A stretch of 64,000 nt of DNA from Pelagicoccus sp. SDUM812002 (GTDB lineage: Bacteria; Verrucomicrobiota; Verrucomicrobiia; Opitutales; Opitutaceae): positions 1-64,000 of the forward strand of contig NZ_JARXHX010000003.1 in NCBI RefSeq assembly GCF_031127835.1, read 5' to 3'. The notes below the pieces were generated by a model, which saw only the letters and a program-made list of their open reading frames with translations, did no database searches and was not told the DNA's origin. The position numbers and the translations under genes are program-made. Positions 27,562 to 36,753 of this stretch are shown here, in pieces (the stretch's first letter is position 1; the number at the start of each line of letters is the position of its first letter).

Positions 27562-27995
27562 TCGGGAAAGTAAAGGGCCGGAACAGCCAAACACGTTTGG
27601 AATACTTCGTTTCGATCAGGCAATTGTCAGGGTTTGGAGGTCAGAACCCTGCAAATACAACGGGATTTTATAAATAGTAATTGAAATAATTGTTTTTTGT
27701 AAAACACATTCAGCGCCCTGCTTCGACAAAAATCGCAGAATAGAGACACCCGCCTGAATCAGCACTCTACGGATAAGAGAGGCGGGTGATTGGACCTCGA
27801 CCTAACTCTAATATCGCTAGCCACCTTCGCTCAACGGGGGAAGCTCGAATCGCAAGAAAACGTCACTATGTCAGCCGAATAGACTACGAATAAGATCAAG
27901 CTGGATTAAAAAGGTCTAAGCCCTACAGCAGATACAGCACCAAGCCTCAAAGCGCTTTATCTAGAAGGTCCTCTATTCGACGACAACTACGCCTC
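27562..27995. other. Non-coding stretch between the response regulator and cimA
   Basis: About 430 bp without a convincing gene on either strand. It is AT-rich near 27660-27710, which is probably the promoter side of the regulator. It also contains the hairpin annotated at 27747-27788. The right edge is the cimA terminator. Confidence 0.6.
27747..27788. other. Long hairpin in a gene-free stretch
   Basis: CACCCGCCT (27747-27755) pairs perfectly with AGGCGGGTG (27780-27788). A nested CTCT/AGAG stem stacks at the loop side. No T tract follows on the plus strand, so it does not look like a terminator. It could be part of a small RNA or a decayed repetitive palindrome. Confidence 0.35.
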
Positions 27996-28024
27996 TAAAA
28001 AGGCGGCCGGAAAAGCAGGCCACC
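27996..28024 (-). terminator. Rho-independent terminator of the serA-cimA operon
   Basis: On the minus strand GGTGGCC pairs with GGCCGCC (one G-U pair) around a 9-nt loop and is followed by TTTTTA. It lies about 26 bp after the cimA stop codon. Confidence 0.7.
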
Positions 28025-28049
28025 CTCCGCTCAAACTGTCCGATCGTAA

Positions 28050-29633
28050 CTAAGCCTTAGAGTCGTCGAGCAGGATCTTGTAGTCTATCGCGTCACGGAT
28101 CGCCTGCCAGCTAGCTTCGATAATGTTGTTTGAAGCTCCCACGGTGCCCCAAATCTCGTTTCCGTCGCTCGACTCTACGAGAACTCGGGTCTTCGCCTCA
28201 GCGCCCTCCTTGGAGTCCAAGATACGAACTTTGTAGTCCTTGAGCACCACATCCTTGAGCTTCGGAAACGCATCGCTGAGCGCTACCCTCAAAGCTTTGT
28301 CGAGAGCTCCAACAGGTCCTGGATCTTCTGCCACCACGTAGCGCGGTTCGCCGTCGACCTTGACCTTGATCGTTGCCTCGGACATCGGAGATTCATCCGT
28401 TGAACGTTTTTCCACGATCACGCGGTAGCCTTCGAACTCGAAGTGCGACTTATGCTTATTGGTCAGCTTATCGAGCAATAAACGAAGCGAACCATCAGCT
28501 GATTCAAATTCGTAGCCGTTGAACTCGAGTTCCTTAAGCTTCTCTATGATAATCTTGGTTTCAGGAGAATCGCGATCAATGTCGAAGCCGAGCTCCTGGG
28601 CTTTCATCAACAAGCTACTGCGTCCTGCCATATCGGATACAAGAACGCGCTGCTTATTACCCACCTTTGTCGGATCCACGTGCTCGTAGCTGTAGCTAAC
28701 CTTCTTCGTCGCATCAGCGTGAGCTCCACCTTTGTGCGTGAAGGCTGAGAGACCAACAAACGGCGCCTTCCCATCGTGCTCGAGATTAGCGAGGTCGGCA
28801 ATAAACAGGGAGAGCTCGCGCAAACGCTTGAGGTGATCTGCGCAATGAAGCGGATGACCCATTTTCAGCGAGATGTTCGGTATGATCGTCGTTAGATTTG
28901 CATTACCAACACGCTCGCCGTATCCGTTGAAAGTACCCTGCACGAGGGTAGCGCCGGCTTCAACTCCGCCCAGCGATAAAGCTACGCCAAGTCCAGAATC
29001 GTTGTGGCAATGCACGCCCACCGCGACATCCGGGAAACGCTCGACCACTGTCGTCGTGATTTCTTGAAGCTCGCTAACCAGCTTACCACCGTTGGTATCG
29101 CAGAGCGTCAGATTGTCCGCTCCGCCCCGCACCGCAGCCTCGAGCGTTTTCATCGCGTAATCGGGACTATCAACGTATCCGTCGTAGAAGTGTTCTGCAT
29201 CATAGATGACCTCGCGCCCTTGCTCCTTCAGAAAACGCACGCTGTCTTCGATCATCGCTAGGTTCTCCTCGGGAGCGACGCGGATGACCTCGGTGACGTG
29301 CAGTAGCCAAGTCTTTCCAAAGATTGTGACAACTGGAGTTCCCGCATCAATCAACGTCTGCAATTGAGGATCTTCCTCGGCCTTCAAATTCGCACGGCGT
29401 GTCGAGCCGAAGGCCGCGATCTTCGCATGCTTAAGCTTCAGTTTCTTCGCTTCTTCGAAGAAGGCCATGTCCCGCGGGTTAGAACCAGGCCAACCGCCTT
29501 CAATATAGTCGATACGGAACTGGTCGAACTTCTCCGTAATTCGGAGTTTGTCCGTCACAGAAAAGGAGACGCCCTCGCCTTGGGTGCCGTCTCGCAACGT
29601 CGTATCGTACATTAAAATCGTTGGCTTGCTCAT
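28050..29633 (-). CDS. cimA: (R)-citramalate synthase
   Basis: A 527-residue enzyme of the isopropylmalate/homocitrate synthase family. It condenses pyruvate with acetyl-CoA to citramalate, a threonine-independent entry to 2-oxobutyrate and isoleucine. Features are the catalytic-loop start MYDTTLRDGTQGEGVSFS, metal site VHCHNDSGLGVA, FNGYGERVGNANL, and a C-terminal LeuA-type allosteric domain (from about 390) that normally mediates isoleucine feedback. The TTLRDGTQGEGV and GGWPGSNP signatures favour CimA over LeuA. I chose the ATG at 29633. It is last in the amino-acid operon, 34 bp after thrC. Confidence 0.92.
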   Translation of the reverse strand: MSKPTILMYDTTLRDGTQGEGVSFSVTDKLRITEKFDQFRIDYIEGGWPGSNPRDMAFFEEAKKLKLKHAKIAAFGSTRRANLKAEEDPQLQTLIDAGTPVVTIFGKTWLLHVTEVIRVAPEENLAMIEDSVRFLKEQGREVIYDAEHFYDGYVDSPDYAMKTLEAAVRGGADNLTLCDTNGGKLVSELQEITTTVVERFPDVAVGVHCHNDSGLGVALSLGGVEAGATLVQGTFNGYGERVGNANLTTIIPNISLKMGHPLHCADHLKRLRELSLFIADLANLEHDGKAPFVGLSAFTHKGGAHADATKKVSYSYEHVDPTKVGNKQRVLVSDMAGRSSLLMKAQELGFDIDRDSPETKIIIEKLKELEFNGYEFESADGSLRLLLDKLTNKHKSHFEFEGYRVIVEKRSTDESPMSEATIKVKVDGEPRYVVAEDPGPVGALDKALRVALSDAFPKLKDVVLKDYKVRILDSKEGAEAKTRVLVESSDGNEIWGTVGASNNIIEASWQAIRDAIDYKILLDDSKA

Positions 29634-29667
29634 AATAAAAACCTTTTGAATAGGAAAACGGGGAACG

Positions 29668-31026
29668 CTACTGCTTGGAACGGATGAAGGCTTTGATCGA
29701 CGCCTCATCGGGATCGACCGAGAACTTGCGAATCTTCTTCGACTTTAAAGCCTCAAGACTGGGATGGGTCGGCTCGACACCAGTGCACTCCTTCACGACG
29801 TCGGGAAACTTGGCAGGATGCGCCGTGGAGAGAACCACCGCAGTCTCCAAAACATCGAGATTCTTAAAGCCGCACGCTGTGTGCGGATCTGCAGTGTAGT
29901 TATAAACACGATACACTTCTGAAATAGCTTCTGCGATTTCCTCGTCGTCCATACGGGTACTCGTCATGAACTCGGTAATCGCCATACCGCCTACCTGGAA
30001 GATGCCCTCCTTCTTGAAGCTCTCCATTATGTCGCGAGTCATATCCGAATTTCCGCCGAGCGAGAAATACAAGAATCGCTCGAAGTTCGAAGCGACTTGA
30101 ATGTCCATCGATGGAGCGTGGCTAGGACGGACGTCGCCCACCGAGTAATCGCCTTGAGCGAAGAAACGGTGCAAAATGTCGTTCTGGTTCGTCGCTACTC
30201 GGAAACCGTCCACAATCATGCCCATACGGGATGCCATCCAACCAGCGAGCACGTTTCCGAAGTTTCCGGTTGGCACTACGAAAGTCACTCGCTCGCGACG
30301 TTCAGCTGGCAACTGCAGGTATGCATAAATATAATACACGCACTGGGCCAAAATACGGGCGAGGTTGATGGAATTGACGGCGGAAAGATGAACTTCCTGG
30401 CTGAATTCCTTATCGCCAAAAACGTCCTTCAACGCCGATTGAGCATCGTCGAAGCTGCCCTTGATGCAGAGCGGGTAAACGTTTTCCTCTTCGAGGCAAG
30501 TCATCTGCCGTTCCTGCAAGGGAGAGACACGCCCGTCGGGATAGAGAATGAAGATGTTAACGCCCTTCTTCCCCAGTAGGCCACTAATCGCAGCAGCTCC
30601 GGTGTCACCCGAGGTAGCGCCCAATACGTTGATGCTTTCTCCAGTCTGAGCAACCTGACGTTCATAGAAACAACCGAGCAGTTGCAAAGCAAAATCCTTG
30701 AAGGCCAATGTCGGACCATGGAAAAGCTCTTGCACGTAGAGCTTGTCGCTTAGCTTCACGAGCGGAGCATGATCTTTATGGTCAAAGCGGCTGTACGCTT
30801 TTTCGACCAACGCTTTCAGCTCGTCTTGCGGAATATCCGTAGCGAAATACTTAAAGAACTCGTAGCACAATTCCGGATACGAAAGGCCTTCCCACGTGGG
30901 AATCTCCAAGCTCAGGTCCGGCATCTTTTCCGGCACGAACAAGCCTTTATCCGGAGCGAGCCCTATCTTTACCGCCTCTGAAAAACTGTGCGGCTCAGTC
31001 TGTCCTCTGGTGCTAACGAACTTCAC
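29668..31026 (-). CDS. thrC: Threonine synthase
   Basis: A 452-residue PLP enzyme converting O-phosphohomoserine to threonine. The Schiff-base Lys110 lies in GPTLAFKDFALQLLG. The phosphate-binding loop follows in GATSGDTGAAAISG. Length and the N-terminal segment (KFVSTRGQTEPHSFSEAV) match the longer Thr_synth_N type found in E. coli-like enzymes. The start codon is GTG at 31026. It lies 6 bp after the aspartate kinase stop, consistent with coupling of kinase, dehydrogenase and synthase expression. Confidence 0.94.
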   Translation of the reverse strand: MKFVSTRGQTEPHSFSEAVKIGLAPDKGLFVPEKMPDLSLEIPTWEGLSYPELCYEFFKYFATDIPQDELKALVEKAYSRFDHKDHAPLVKLSDKLYVQELFHGPTLAFKDFALQLLGCFYERQVAQTGESINVLGATSGDTGAAAISGLLGKKGVNIFILYPDGRVSPLQERQMTCLEEENVYPLCIKGSFDDAQSALKDVFGDKEFSQEVHLSAVNSINLARILAQCVYYIYAYLQLPAERRERVTFVVPTGNFGNVLAGWMASRMGMIVDGFRVATNQNDILHRFFAQGDYSVGDVRPSHAPSMDIQVASNFERFLYFSLGGNSDMTRDIMESFKKEGIFQVGGMAITEFMTSTRMDDEEIAEAISEVYRVYNYTADPHTACGFKNLDVLETAVVLSTAHPAKFPDVVKECTGVEPTHPSLEALKSKKIRKFSVDPDEASIKAFIRSKQ

Positions 31027-31032
31027 AGGCGA

Positions 31033-32259
31033 CTAAGCTTCGATTTTGTCCAAGCCAAAGGCGCTATGAACGATGCGAAGTGCGTCTTCCGCGCCTTCCT
31101 CGTCGATCACCACGGAGATCTTGATTTCGGATGTGCTGATAATTTGGATATTCGACTTCGCGTCGGCGAGCGCTGCGAAGAGCTTGCTCGCAACACCAGA
31201 GTGGCTTCGCATGCCGATGCCGACTACGGAGAGCTTCACGACTTCTCCAAATACCGCGACTTCTCCACCGCCCAATTCGTTGAGCACCTTTTCGACTGCG
31301 GCGAGAGATCGCTTCGTGTCCTCGCGAGTCACGGTAAAGGTTAGGTTGGCAACGCCGTTTCGGCCGATGTTCTGGACGATCATATCGACACAGACATTCG
31401 CCTTGCCGAGCTCCTCGAAAATCTGAGCGGCCGAACCGGGCTTATCTGGGATATTGCTTACCATGATCTTGGCCTGGTTGCGATCGAGCGCGACGCCACG
31501 AACGACGACGTCTTCCATTGAGCTTACTTCTTGTTTCACGATTGTGCCTGGGATTGAGGTGTCAAAACTGGATCGTACTTCGAATACGACATTGAACTTG
31601 TTGGCGAATTCGACCGACCGGGCCTGCATCACCTTAGTGCCGAGACTCGCCATCTCGAGCATTTCTTCATAGCTGATTTCCTGAATCTTGCTCGCCTTGG
31701 GCACGATGCGTGGATCCGCGGTGTAAACGCCGTCGACGTCTGTGTAAATTTGGCAAAGGTCCGCCTTCAAGCCACTGGCTAGAGCGATCGCAGACAAGTC
31801 GGAGCCACCGCGACCAAGAGTCGTGGTAGTACCCTCGTCGTTCACCCCTTGGAAGCCTGCTACAATCACGACGCTGCCGCCTTCGAGGGCAGTCTCAATC
31901 CGTTCGCAGCTCATGCTGACAATGCGGGCCCGGGTGTGGAACGGATCAGTCTTGATACCGGCTTGAGCTCCCGTCATCGAAATAGCCTCAATTCCGAGGG
32001 CATGAAGAGCCATCGCGGTCAGTGCGATCGTCTCCTGCTCTCCCACTGCGAGTAGCACGTCCATCTCACGATCGTTGGGCTGTTCGTTGATTGCTTGGGC
32101 GCGGGCGATGAGTTCGTTGGTCACGCCAGAACGAGCCGACACCACCACCGCGACCTGATGCCCTTCTTCAACATCTTGCTTGATGATATTCGCCACATTC
32201 TTGATGCGATCCACGTCGCCGACAGAAGTGCCTCCAAATTTTTTAACTATACGTGCCAT
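31033..32259 (-). CDS. lysC: Aspartate kinase (monofunctional)
   Basis: A 408-residue kinase that phosphorylates aspartate, the first step to lysine, methionine and threonine. It has the amino-acid kinase start VKKFGGTSVGDVDRIKNVA, the substrate loop TTTLGRGGSDLSAIALA, and two C-terminal ACT domains (about residues 265-408) for lysine/threonine feedback. The architecture is the LysC-alpha type of Gram-positives and Verrucomicrobia. It lies between hom (29 bp upstream) and thrC. Confidence 0.94.
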   Translation of the reverse strand: MARIVKKFGGTSVGDVDRIKNVANIIKQDVEEGHQVAVVVSARSGVTNELIARAQAINEQPNDREMDVLLAVGEQETIALTAMALHALGIEAISMTGAQAGIKTDPFHTRARIVSMSCERIETALEGGSVVIVAGFQGVNDEGTTTTLGRGGSDLSAIALASGLKADLCQIYTDVDGVYTADPRIVPKASKIQEISYEEMLEMASLGTKVMQARSVEFANKFNVVFEVRSSFDTSIPGTIVKQEVSSMEDVVVRGVALDRNQAKIMVSNIPDKPGSAAQIFEELGKANVCVDMIVQNIGRNGVANLTFTVTREDTKRSLAAVEKVLNELGGGEVAVFGEVVKLSVVGIGMRSHSGVASKLFAALADAKSNIQIISTSEIKISVVIDEEGAEDALRIVHSAFGLDKIEA

Positions 32260-32288
32260 TGCGCTTTGCTTCCAAATGTTGAATACAG

Positions 32289-33608
32289 CTAGCCTTCGAA
32301 GCTACTGATCGGCATCGTGAAAGGCTTGCCTTCCACGCATGAGTTTTCCTCGAGCGCCTTTACCGCGTCGAGAATAGCTTGTTCTGTAGTTGTGTGAGTC
32401 GTTACGATCAAGGTCGCGCTGGCCGCGCTCTCATCAACTTCTTTTTGCGTAACGCTGGCAAGACTTACGCCGTACTTGGCGAGCAAAGAGGTGACCTCTG
32501 CCATGACGCCTGGCTTGTCCACAACCTGAAGTCGAACGTAGTAGCGAGACTCGATCTCCTCCGGTTCCGCCAGTTCGATCTTGCCACCACCACGTGGGGC
32601 AGGATCAATAAAACGCCCCGCTCCGCCATCAACGATGAGCCTGGCCGCATCGACGATATCAGCAATCACTGCACTGGCCGTCGCATCGCGCCCGGCACCT
32701 GGGCCGATATACACAGTCTCGCCCACCACATCTCCGTGCACGGAAACCGCGTTAAAGACGCCATCGACACTACCGAGTACATATTTTTTGGATACAAGAG
32801 TAGGCAAGATTGAGATGTAGAGTTTACCGGAAGCGTGGGCTACATCGATCACGGCCAGCAGTTTGATGGCATATCCATTCTCCTTGGCGAAAGCGATATC
32901 GGCTTGTGTCACTTCCGCGATCCCTTGGACCAAGAGGTCCTTGAACGGAACCCAGCGACCGTATGCGAGGTAAGCGAGTACCACCGCTTTATGTGCTGCA
33001 TCGATACCGTCGACATCGAACGACTCGTCGGCTTCCGCGTAGCCGAGGGCTTTAGCCTCCGCAAGGATCTCTGGATACCCTGCGCCTTCGTTTGTCATGC
33101 GCGTCAGGATGTAATTGCTGGTACCGTTCAGAATACCATAGATACTATTGAATCGGTTGACGACGAGGCTGTCCTTGATCGCCTTGATAACGGGTATTCC
33201 GCCCGCAACGCTCGCCTCGAAAAGCAACTGTCCATTGCCTTCCTTGGCCGCTGCGAAAACGGCTTCACCATGATCGCAGATCAAAGCTTTGTTAGCAGAG
33301 ACCACAATCTTGCCAGCCTTCAGGGCGGCGAGCGTCACCTCTAGGGCAAGCGTCGTCCCACCCATCAATTCGCAAACGATATCGATATCTGGATCCTGAG
33401 CGATGGATACCGGGTCGGTAGTCAGCATCGACGCATCGCAATCGAAATCACGCTTTTTGCTCGTATCACGAACAGCGATACGCGCTACCTTTACGCGAGC
33501 CCCCAAGCGGTCGCTTAAGGCCTCCTCACGCTTTTGCAGGTGATTAAACACACCCTGCCCTACGACACCAAAGCCGCATAGGCCTACCTTTATTACGCGG
33601 TCACTCAT
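32289..33608 (-). CDS. hom: Homoserine dehydrogenase
   Basis: A 439-residue NAD(P)H-dependent enzyme reducing aspartate semialdehyde to homoserine. The Rossmann motif is VGLCGFGVVGQGVF (8-21). The catalytic domain has FEASVAGGIPVIKAIKDSL and LNGTSNYILTRM, with Asp/Lys residues in EADESFDVDGIDAAHKAVVL. A C-terminal ACT domain (YYVRLQVVDKPGVMAEVTSL, from about 353) gives threonine feedback. It starts directly after the plsY stop and is followed by lysC. Confidence 0.95.
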   Translation of the reverse strand: MSDRVIKVGLCGFGVVGQGVFNHLQKREEALSDRLGARVKVARIAVRDTSKKRDFDCDASMLTTDPVSIAQDPDIDIVCELMGGTTLALEVTLAALKAGKIVVSANKALICDHGEAVFAAAKEGNGQLLFEASVAGGIPVIKAIKDSLVVNRFNSIYGILNGTSNYILTRMTNEGAGYPEILAEAKALGYAEADESFDVDGIDAAHKAVVLAYLAYGRWVPFKDLLVQGIAEVTQADIAFAKENGYAIKLLAVIDVAHASGKLYISILPTLVSKKYVLGSVDGVFNAVSVHGDVVGETVYIGPGAGRDATASAVIADIVDAARLIVDGGAGRFIDPAPRGGGKIELAEPEEIESRYYVRLQVVDKPGVMAEVTSLLAKYGVSLASVTQKEVDESAASATLIVTTHTTTEQAILDAVKALEENSCVEGKPFTMPISSFEG

Positions 33609-34211
33609 TTACTTTTTTGCAAACTTGTTTTCTTCGCCTCGAATCAGGCGAACGATATTATCCTTGTGCCGCACTACGACGAGCAAGCCCAGAGCAAGCG
33701 ATACCCAAGTAAGGGTTGCTGGCGAACCGATGACGAGGTTAGTGATCGGCAAACTAATTGCGAGGCAGATCGATGCCAGCGACACATAGCGGGAGGCATA
33801 AAATACGACGAGCCATACGAGTACGCCGACCAAAGCCGCTACGTACATCAATGCAACAACGCCTCCCAGCATAGTCGCGACTCCCTTACCTCCACGGAAC
33901 TTCGTGAAGAGCGAAAACGAATGTCCTAGAACTGCGAATACAAGCCCCACCAAACCATAGTGAAACGATTCACCAGCTAGCAGGATAGGCCAAGCAGTGG
34001 CGGTAAAGCCCTTCACCGCATCCAACATGAAAACGATATTTCCCGCCTTCTTGCCGACGCAGCGCTTCACGTTGGTAGCTCCGGGATTTTTGGAGCCGAC
34101 GCTAAATATATCAACGCCGTTTGCCTTTGCCACCAAATAGCCAAAAGGCAGGGAACCGATAAGGTACCCTGCTCCTGCAGCACTAAGTGCGACTATCAGA
34201 TCGATAGACAT
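33609..34211 (-). CDS. plsY: Acyl-phosphate:glycerol-3-phosphate acyltransferase
   Basis: A 200-residue polytopic membrane enzyme (five or more transmembrane helices). It transfers an acyl group from acyl phosphate to glycerol 3-phosphate, the first step of phospholipid synthesis. It contains the three PlsY motifs: GSLPFGYLVAK, GSKNPGATNVKRCVG with the glycerol-phosphate loop, and the glycine-rich GHSFSLFTKFRGGKGVATMLG. It lies 20 bp after serA and abuts hom, which makes it an unusual passenger in an amino-acid operon. Confidence 0.95.
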   Translation of the reverse strand: MSIDLIVALSAAGAGYLIGSLPFGYLVAKANGVDIFSVGSKNPGATNVKRCVGKKAGNIVFMLDAVKGFTATAWPILLAGESFHYGLVGLVFAVLGHSFSLFTKFRGGKGVATMLGGVVALMYVAALVGVLVWLVVFYASRYVSLASICLAISLPITNLVIGSPATLTWVSLALGLLVVVRHKDNIVRLIRGEENKFAKK

Positions 34212-34231
34212 TCGCTATATCCATGAATCGA

Positions 34232-35830
34232 CTACAAGTGGACGATTTTCGCCTGCTTGACCGCGTCGATGGACTTGATTTCTGCCAAAGCGGCGTCACT
34301 AGGCTCACTATCCAAACATGCGATATTGAGAGCGATTCCACCGACTTCGTTGCGGCTGAGCGACATGGCGGCAATGTTCACGCCGTCCTTGCCGATGATG
34401 CTGCCCACCTTGCCGACGATACCGAGTTCGTCGCTGTTTGCGAGAACCAGCATACAGCCGTGCGGCTCTACCTCAACTTCTCGGCCGTTTACGGAAACGA
34501 TGCGAGGGGAGTTACCCTTGCCGATCAAGGTACCTTCGGCGGAAACGTTTTCACCGTTCACGCATACAGCTTCTACCTTTATGAGCTCGGTGTAGTCAGT
34601 TTCTTCGGAAGACTTGAGAACGTCTACCTGGATACCAAGACGCTCCATGATCACGAGCGCATTGACGAAATTCACGTTGCTACTGACATCCTTGAGGAAT
34701 CCCTTGAGGATACCACGAGTCAGGGAGTTTGCATCGAGGTCGACGACCTTGCCGGAGTAAGTGATCTTCACCTTCTCGACCTTATCGAGAGCGAGCTGCT
34801 GTACAAGCGATCCGAGTGCGGAGCAAAGCTCGAGGTATGGGCCCACTGTCTTGAGCGTCTGCTCGTCGAGAGAGGGCATGTTGATCGCGTTGCGAATACC
34901 GCCGCCGCGCAATACGCTGGTAACGCTTTCAGCGATCTCGAGGCCAACGCTTTCCTGAGCTTCTTCCGTAGAAGCGCCAAGGTGAGGCGTGAGGTTGAGA
35001 TTCTTCTGCTTACGAAAAGGATGATCTTCGGCAGGTGGTTCGCTAGTGTAGACGTCGAGACCGGCTGCTGCCACCTTGCCGCTTTCGAGAGCTTCGAGCA
35101 GCGCATCTTCGTCGATGATACCACCACGAGCACAATTGAAGAGACGGACACCGTCTTTCATGGTTGCGATCGACTTCTTGTTGATCATACCACGCGTCGC
35201 ATCGGTAAGCGGCATGTGAACGGTGATGTAGTCCGACTCGCGGAAGAGCTTATCAAGCTCGACCTGATGCACGCCCATGGCTTCCGCCTTGCTTGCAGAG
35301 AGATAAGGATCGTAAGCGAGAACGGTCATACCAAATGCCTTCGCCCGCTTGGCGACCTCGGCGCCGATACGGCCCATACCGCAGATACCCAGTGTCTTCT
35401 TGAAGAGCTCGCTGCCACCGTAGATCTTGCGGTCCCAACGACCTTCGCGCATGGATTGAGCCGCTTGAGCAACGGGACGCGCTCCGCAGAGCATGTGAGT
35501 GAACGTGAGCTCCGCGGTGGCGATAGTGTTGCCGCCCGGAGTGTTCATCACGACGACGCCGAAATCAGTCGCCGCTTCGGAGTCGATATTGTCAACACCC
35601 ACCCCGGCGCGTCCCACAGCCTTCAAGGACGGGGCTGCCGCTTCGAAGACCTCCCGATTAACCTTGGAATCGCTGCGCACGATAATTGCGGCCGCGCCCT
35701 TAGCGAGCTCGAGGAATTTGGAATAGTCTTCCTTGAAGGTGCCGTAGGCTTCTACGACTTCAAACCCTTCCTGCTGCTTGAGGAAGTCGACTCCAATTGA
35801 CGAGATTTTGTCTGCTACTAGGATTTTCAT
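34232..35830 (-). CDS. serA: D-3-phosphoglycerate dehydrogenase
   Basis: A 532-residue long-form SerA (type I) oxidising 3-phosphoglycerate, the first step of serine synthesis. The N-terminal substrate domain starts [20 protein letters not shown]. The NAD-binding motif is [17 protein letters not shown], and the catalytic Arg is in [12 protein letters not shown]. The enzyme also has [20 protein letters not shown], an ASB domain, and a C-terminal ACT domain ([20 protein letters not shown]) for serine feedback. I chose the ATG at 35830. It heads the plsY-hom-lysC-thrC-cimA series and may itself be read from hisS. Confidence 0.95.
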   Translation of the reverse strand: MKILVADKISSIGVDFLKQQEGFEVVEAYGTFKEDYSKFLELAKGAAAIIVRSDSKVNREVFEAAAPSLKAVGRAGVGVDNIDSEAATDFGVVVMNTPGGNTIATAELTFTHMLCGARPVAQAAQSMREGRWDRKIYGGSELFKKTLGICGMGRIGAEVAKRAKAFGMTVLAYDPYLSASKAEAMGVHQVELDKLFRESDYITVHMPLTDATRGMINKKSIATMKDGVRLFNCARGGIIDEDALLEALESGKVAAAGLDVYTSEPPAEDHPFRKQKNLNLTPHLGASTEEAQESVGLEIAESVTSVLRGGGIRNAINMPSLDEQTLKTVGPYLELCSALGSLVQQLALDKVEKVKITYSGKVVDLDANSLTRGILKGFLKDVSSNVNFVNALVIMERLGIQVDVLKSSEETDYTELIKVEAVCVNGENVSAEGTLIGKGNSPRIVSVNGREVEVEPHGCMLVLANSDELGIVGKVGSIIGKDGVNIAAMSLSRNEVGGIALNIACLDSEPSDAALAEIKSIDAVKQAKIVHL

Positions 35831-35937
35831 CGGAAAAAAAGAGTGCCCATCAAAAGTGATGCCTTTCAAAAAGCAAATATAGAATAGGTTAGCTTCTAAT
35901 CCCCTTTCCCAATGGGGCTGAAGCCTGGGCTTTACGA

Positions 35938-36735
35938 CTACAAACCGGCCAAAAAGCCTCGAATCGACGCCCAATATTGAGCACTCGCTCGATTGACGAG
36001 GTCGTTGTGCCCAACGCCATCAATCCAAAGCGTCTTCAGCAGATCCGCCGGAACGTTCGCGGCAATCTCTTCGCCGTGCGAAAAATCGACGACTCGATCC
36101 TTCTTCCCGTGGATCACCAAGGTTGGACACTCGAGCTTCGACGCCTTCTTTCCGTTGAAGAACTTGTCGCCGGGCACCCAAGTCAAAGGCAAGTAGACTT
36201 GGTAGGCGCTGAGGAAAGCCGACTCCATGATCAATCCCATGGCCCCACGCGTCGTCGCGAGCTCCATCGCCACGCCCCCCCCAAGGGACCGCCCGTGCAA
36301 GATCACCCGCTCCGGTTTGACCCCAAGATTTGCCACTGCATAATCAAGCACTGCGTTTGCGTCTTTGTAGCAGCTTTTTTCGCTGGGCGTACCTTCAGAC
36401 AATCCGTAGCCGCGATAGTCAAAACTGAGAACATTTACACCCTGTAGCCGATAATTGTTCAGGATGAAACTGACATGTCCCAAGTCCTCCCCGTTACCGT
36501 GGAAATAGAATACCGTTTTACTAGCTCCCGGCACCGGCCCCCAAAAGGCGGCGATCTGCGTGTCGTCATCTGAGGTTACCATCAAGATCGACTCGTCCGC
36601 TTCGTAGCTGGCTGGCCCTGGCCGGAAGAGCAGCTGCTTGGTGACGACTTGGGCGAAAAGGAAGAAAAAGAGCACGCAAACCGACACCAATACCAGCAAA
36701 GTATTGAAACCGTTTTTTTGCTCTCTCTCCCTCAT
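35938..36735 (-). CDS. Membrane-anchored alpha/beta hydrolase (ABHD13/17-like)
   Basis: A 265-residue protein with one N-terminal transmembrane segment (residues 11-33) and a serine-hydrolase domain facing the periplasm. The oxyanion loop is FYFHGNGEDLG. The nucleophile elbow is HGRSLGGGVAMELA (Ser150), the acid lies in VIHGKKDRVVDFS and the His in GVGHND. The family (COG1073) includes depalmitoylase-like and peptidase-like enzymes, and the substrate is unknown. It follows hisS by 18 bp and precedes serA by about 107 bp, so it is probably cotranscribed with hisS. Confidence 0.85.
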   Translation of the reverse strand: MREREQKNGFNTLLVLVSVCVLFFFLFAQVVTKQLLFRPGPASYEADESILMVTSDDDTQIAAFWGPVPGASKTVFYFHGNGEDLGHVSFILNNYRLQGVNVLSFDYRGYGLSEGTPSEKSCYKDANAVLDYAVANLGVKPERVILHGRSLGGGVAMELATTRGAMGLIMESAFLSAYQVYLPLTWVPGDKFFNGKKASKLECPTLVIHGKKDRVVDFSHGEEIAANVPADLLKTLWIDGVGHNDLVNRASAQYWASIRGFLAGL

Positions 36736-36753
36736 TGACTTGTAATCGCTATG

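Noticed and set aside
34223-35800. Long plus-strand open frame of about 525 codons opposite serA
   Set aside because: It is the exact antisense of serA, whose domains and start are clear. Its translation is rich in His/Asp/Glu without any family signature.
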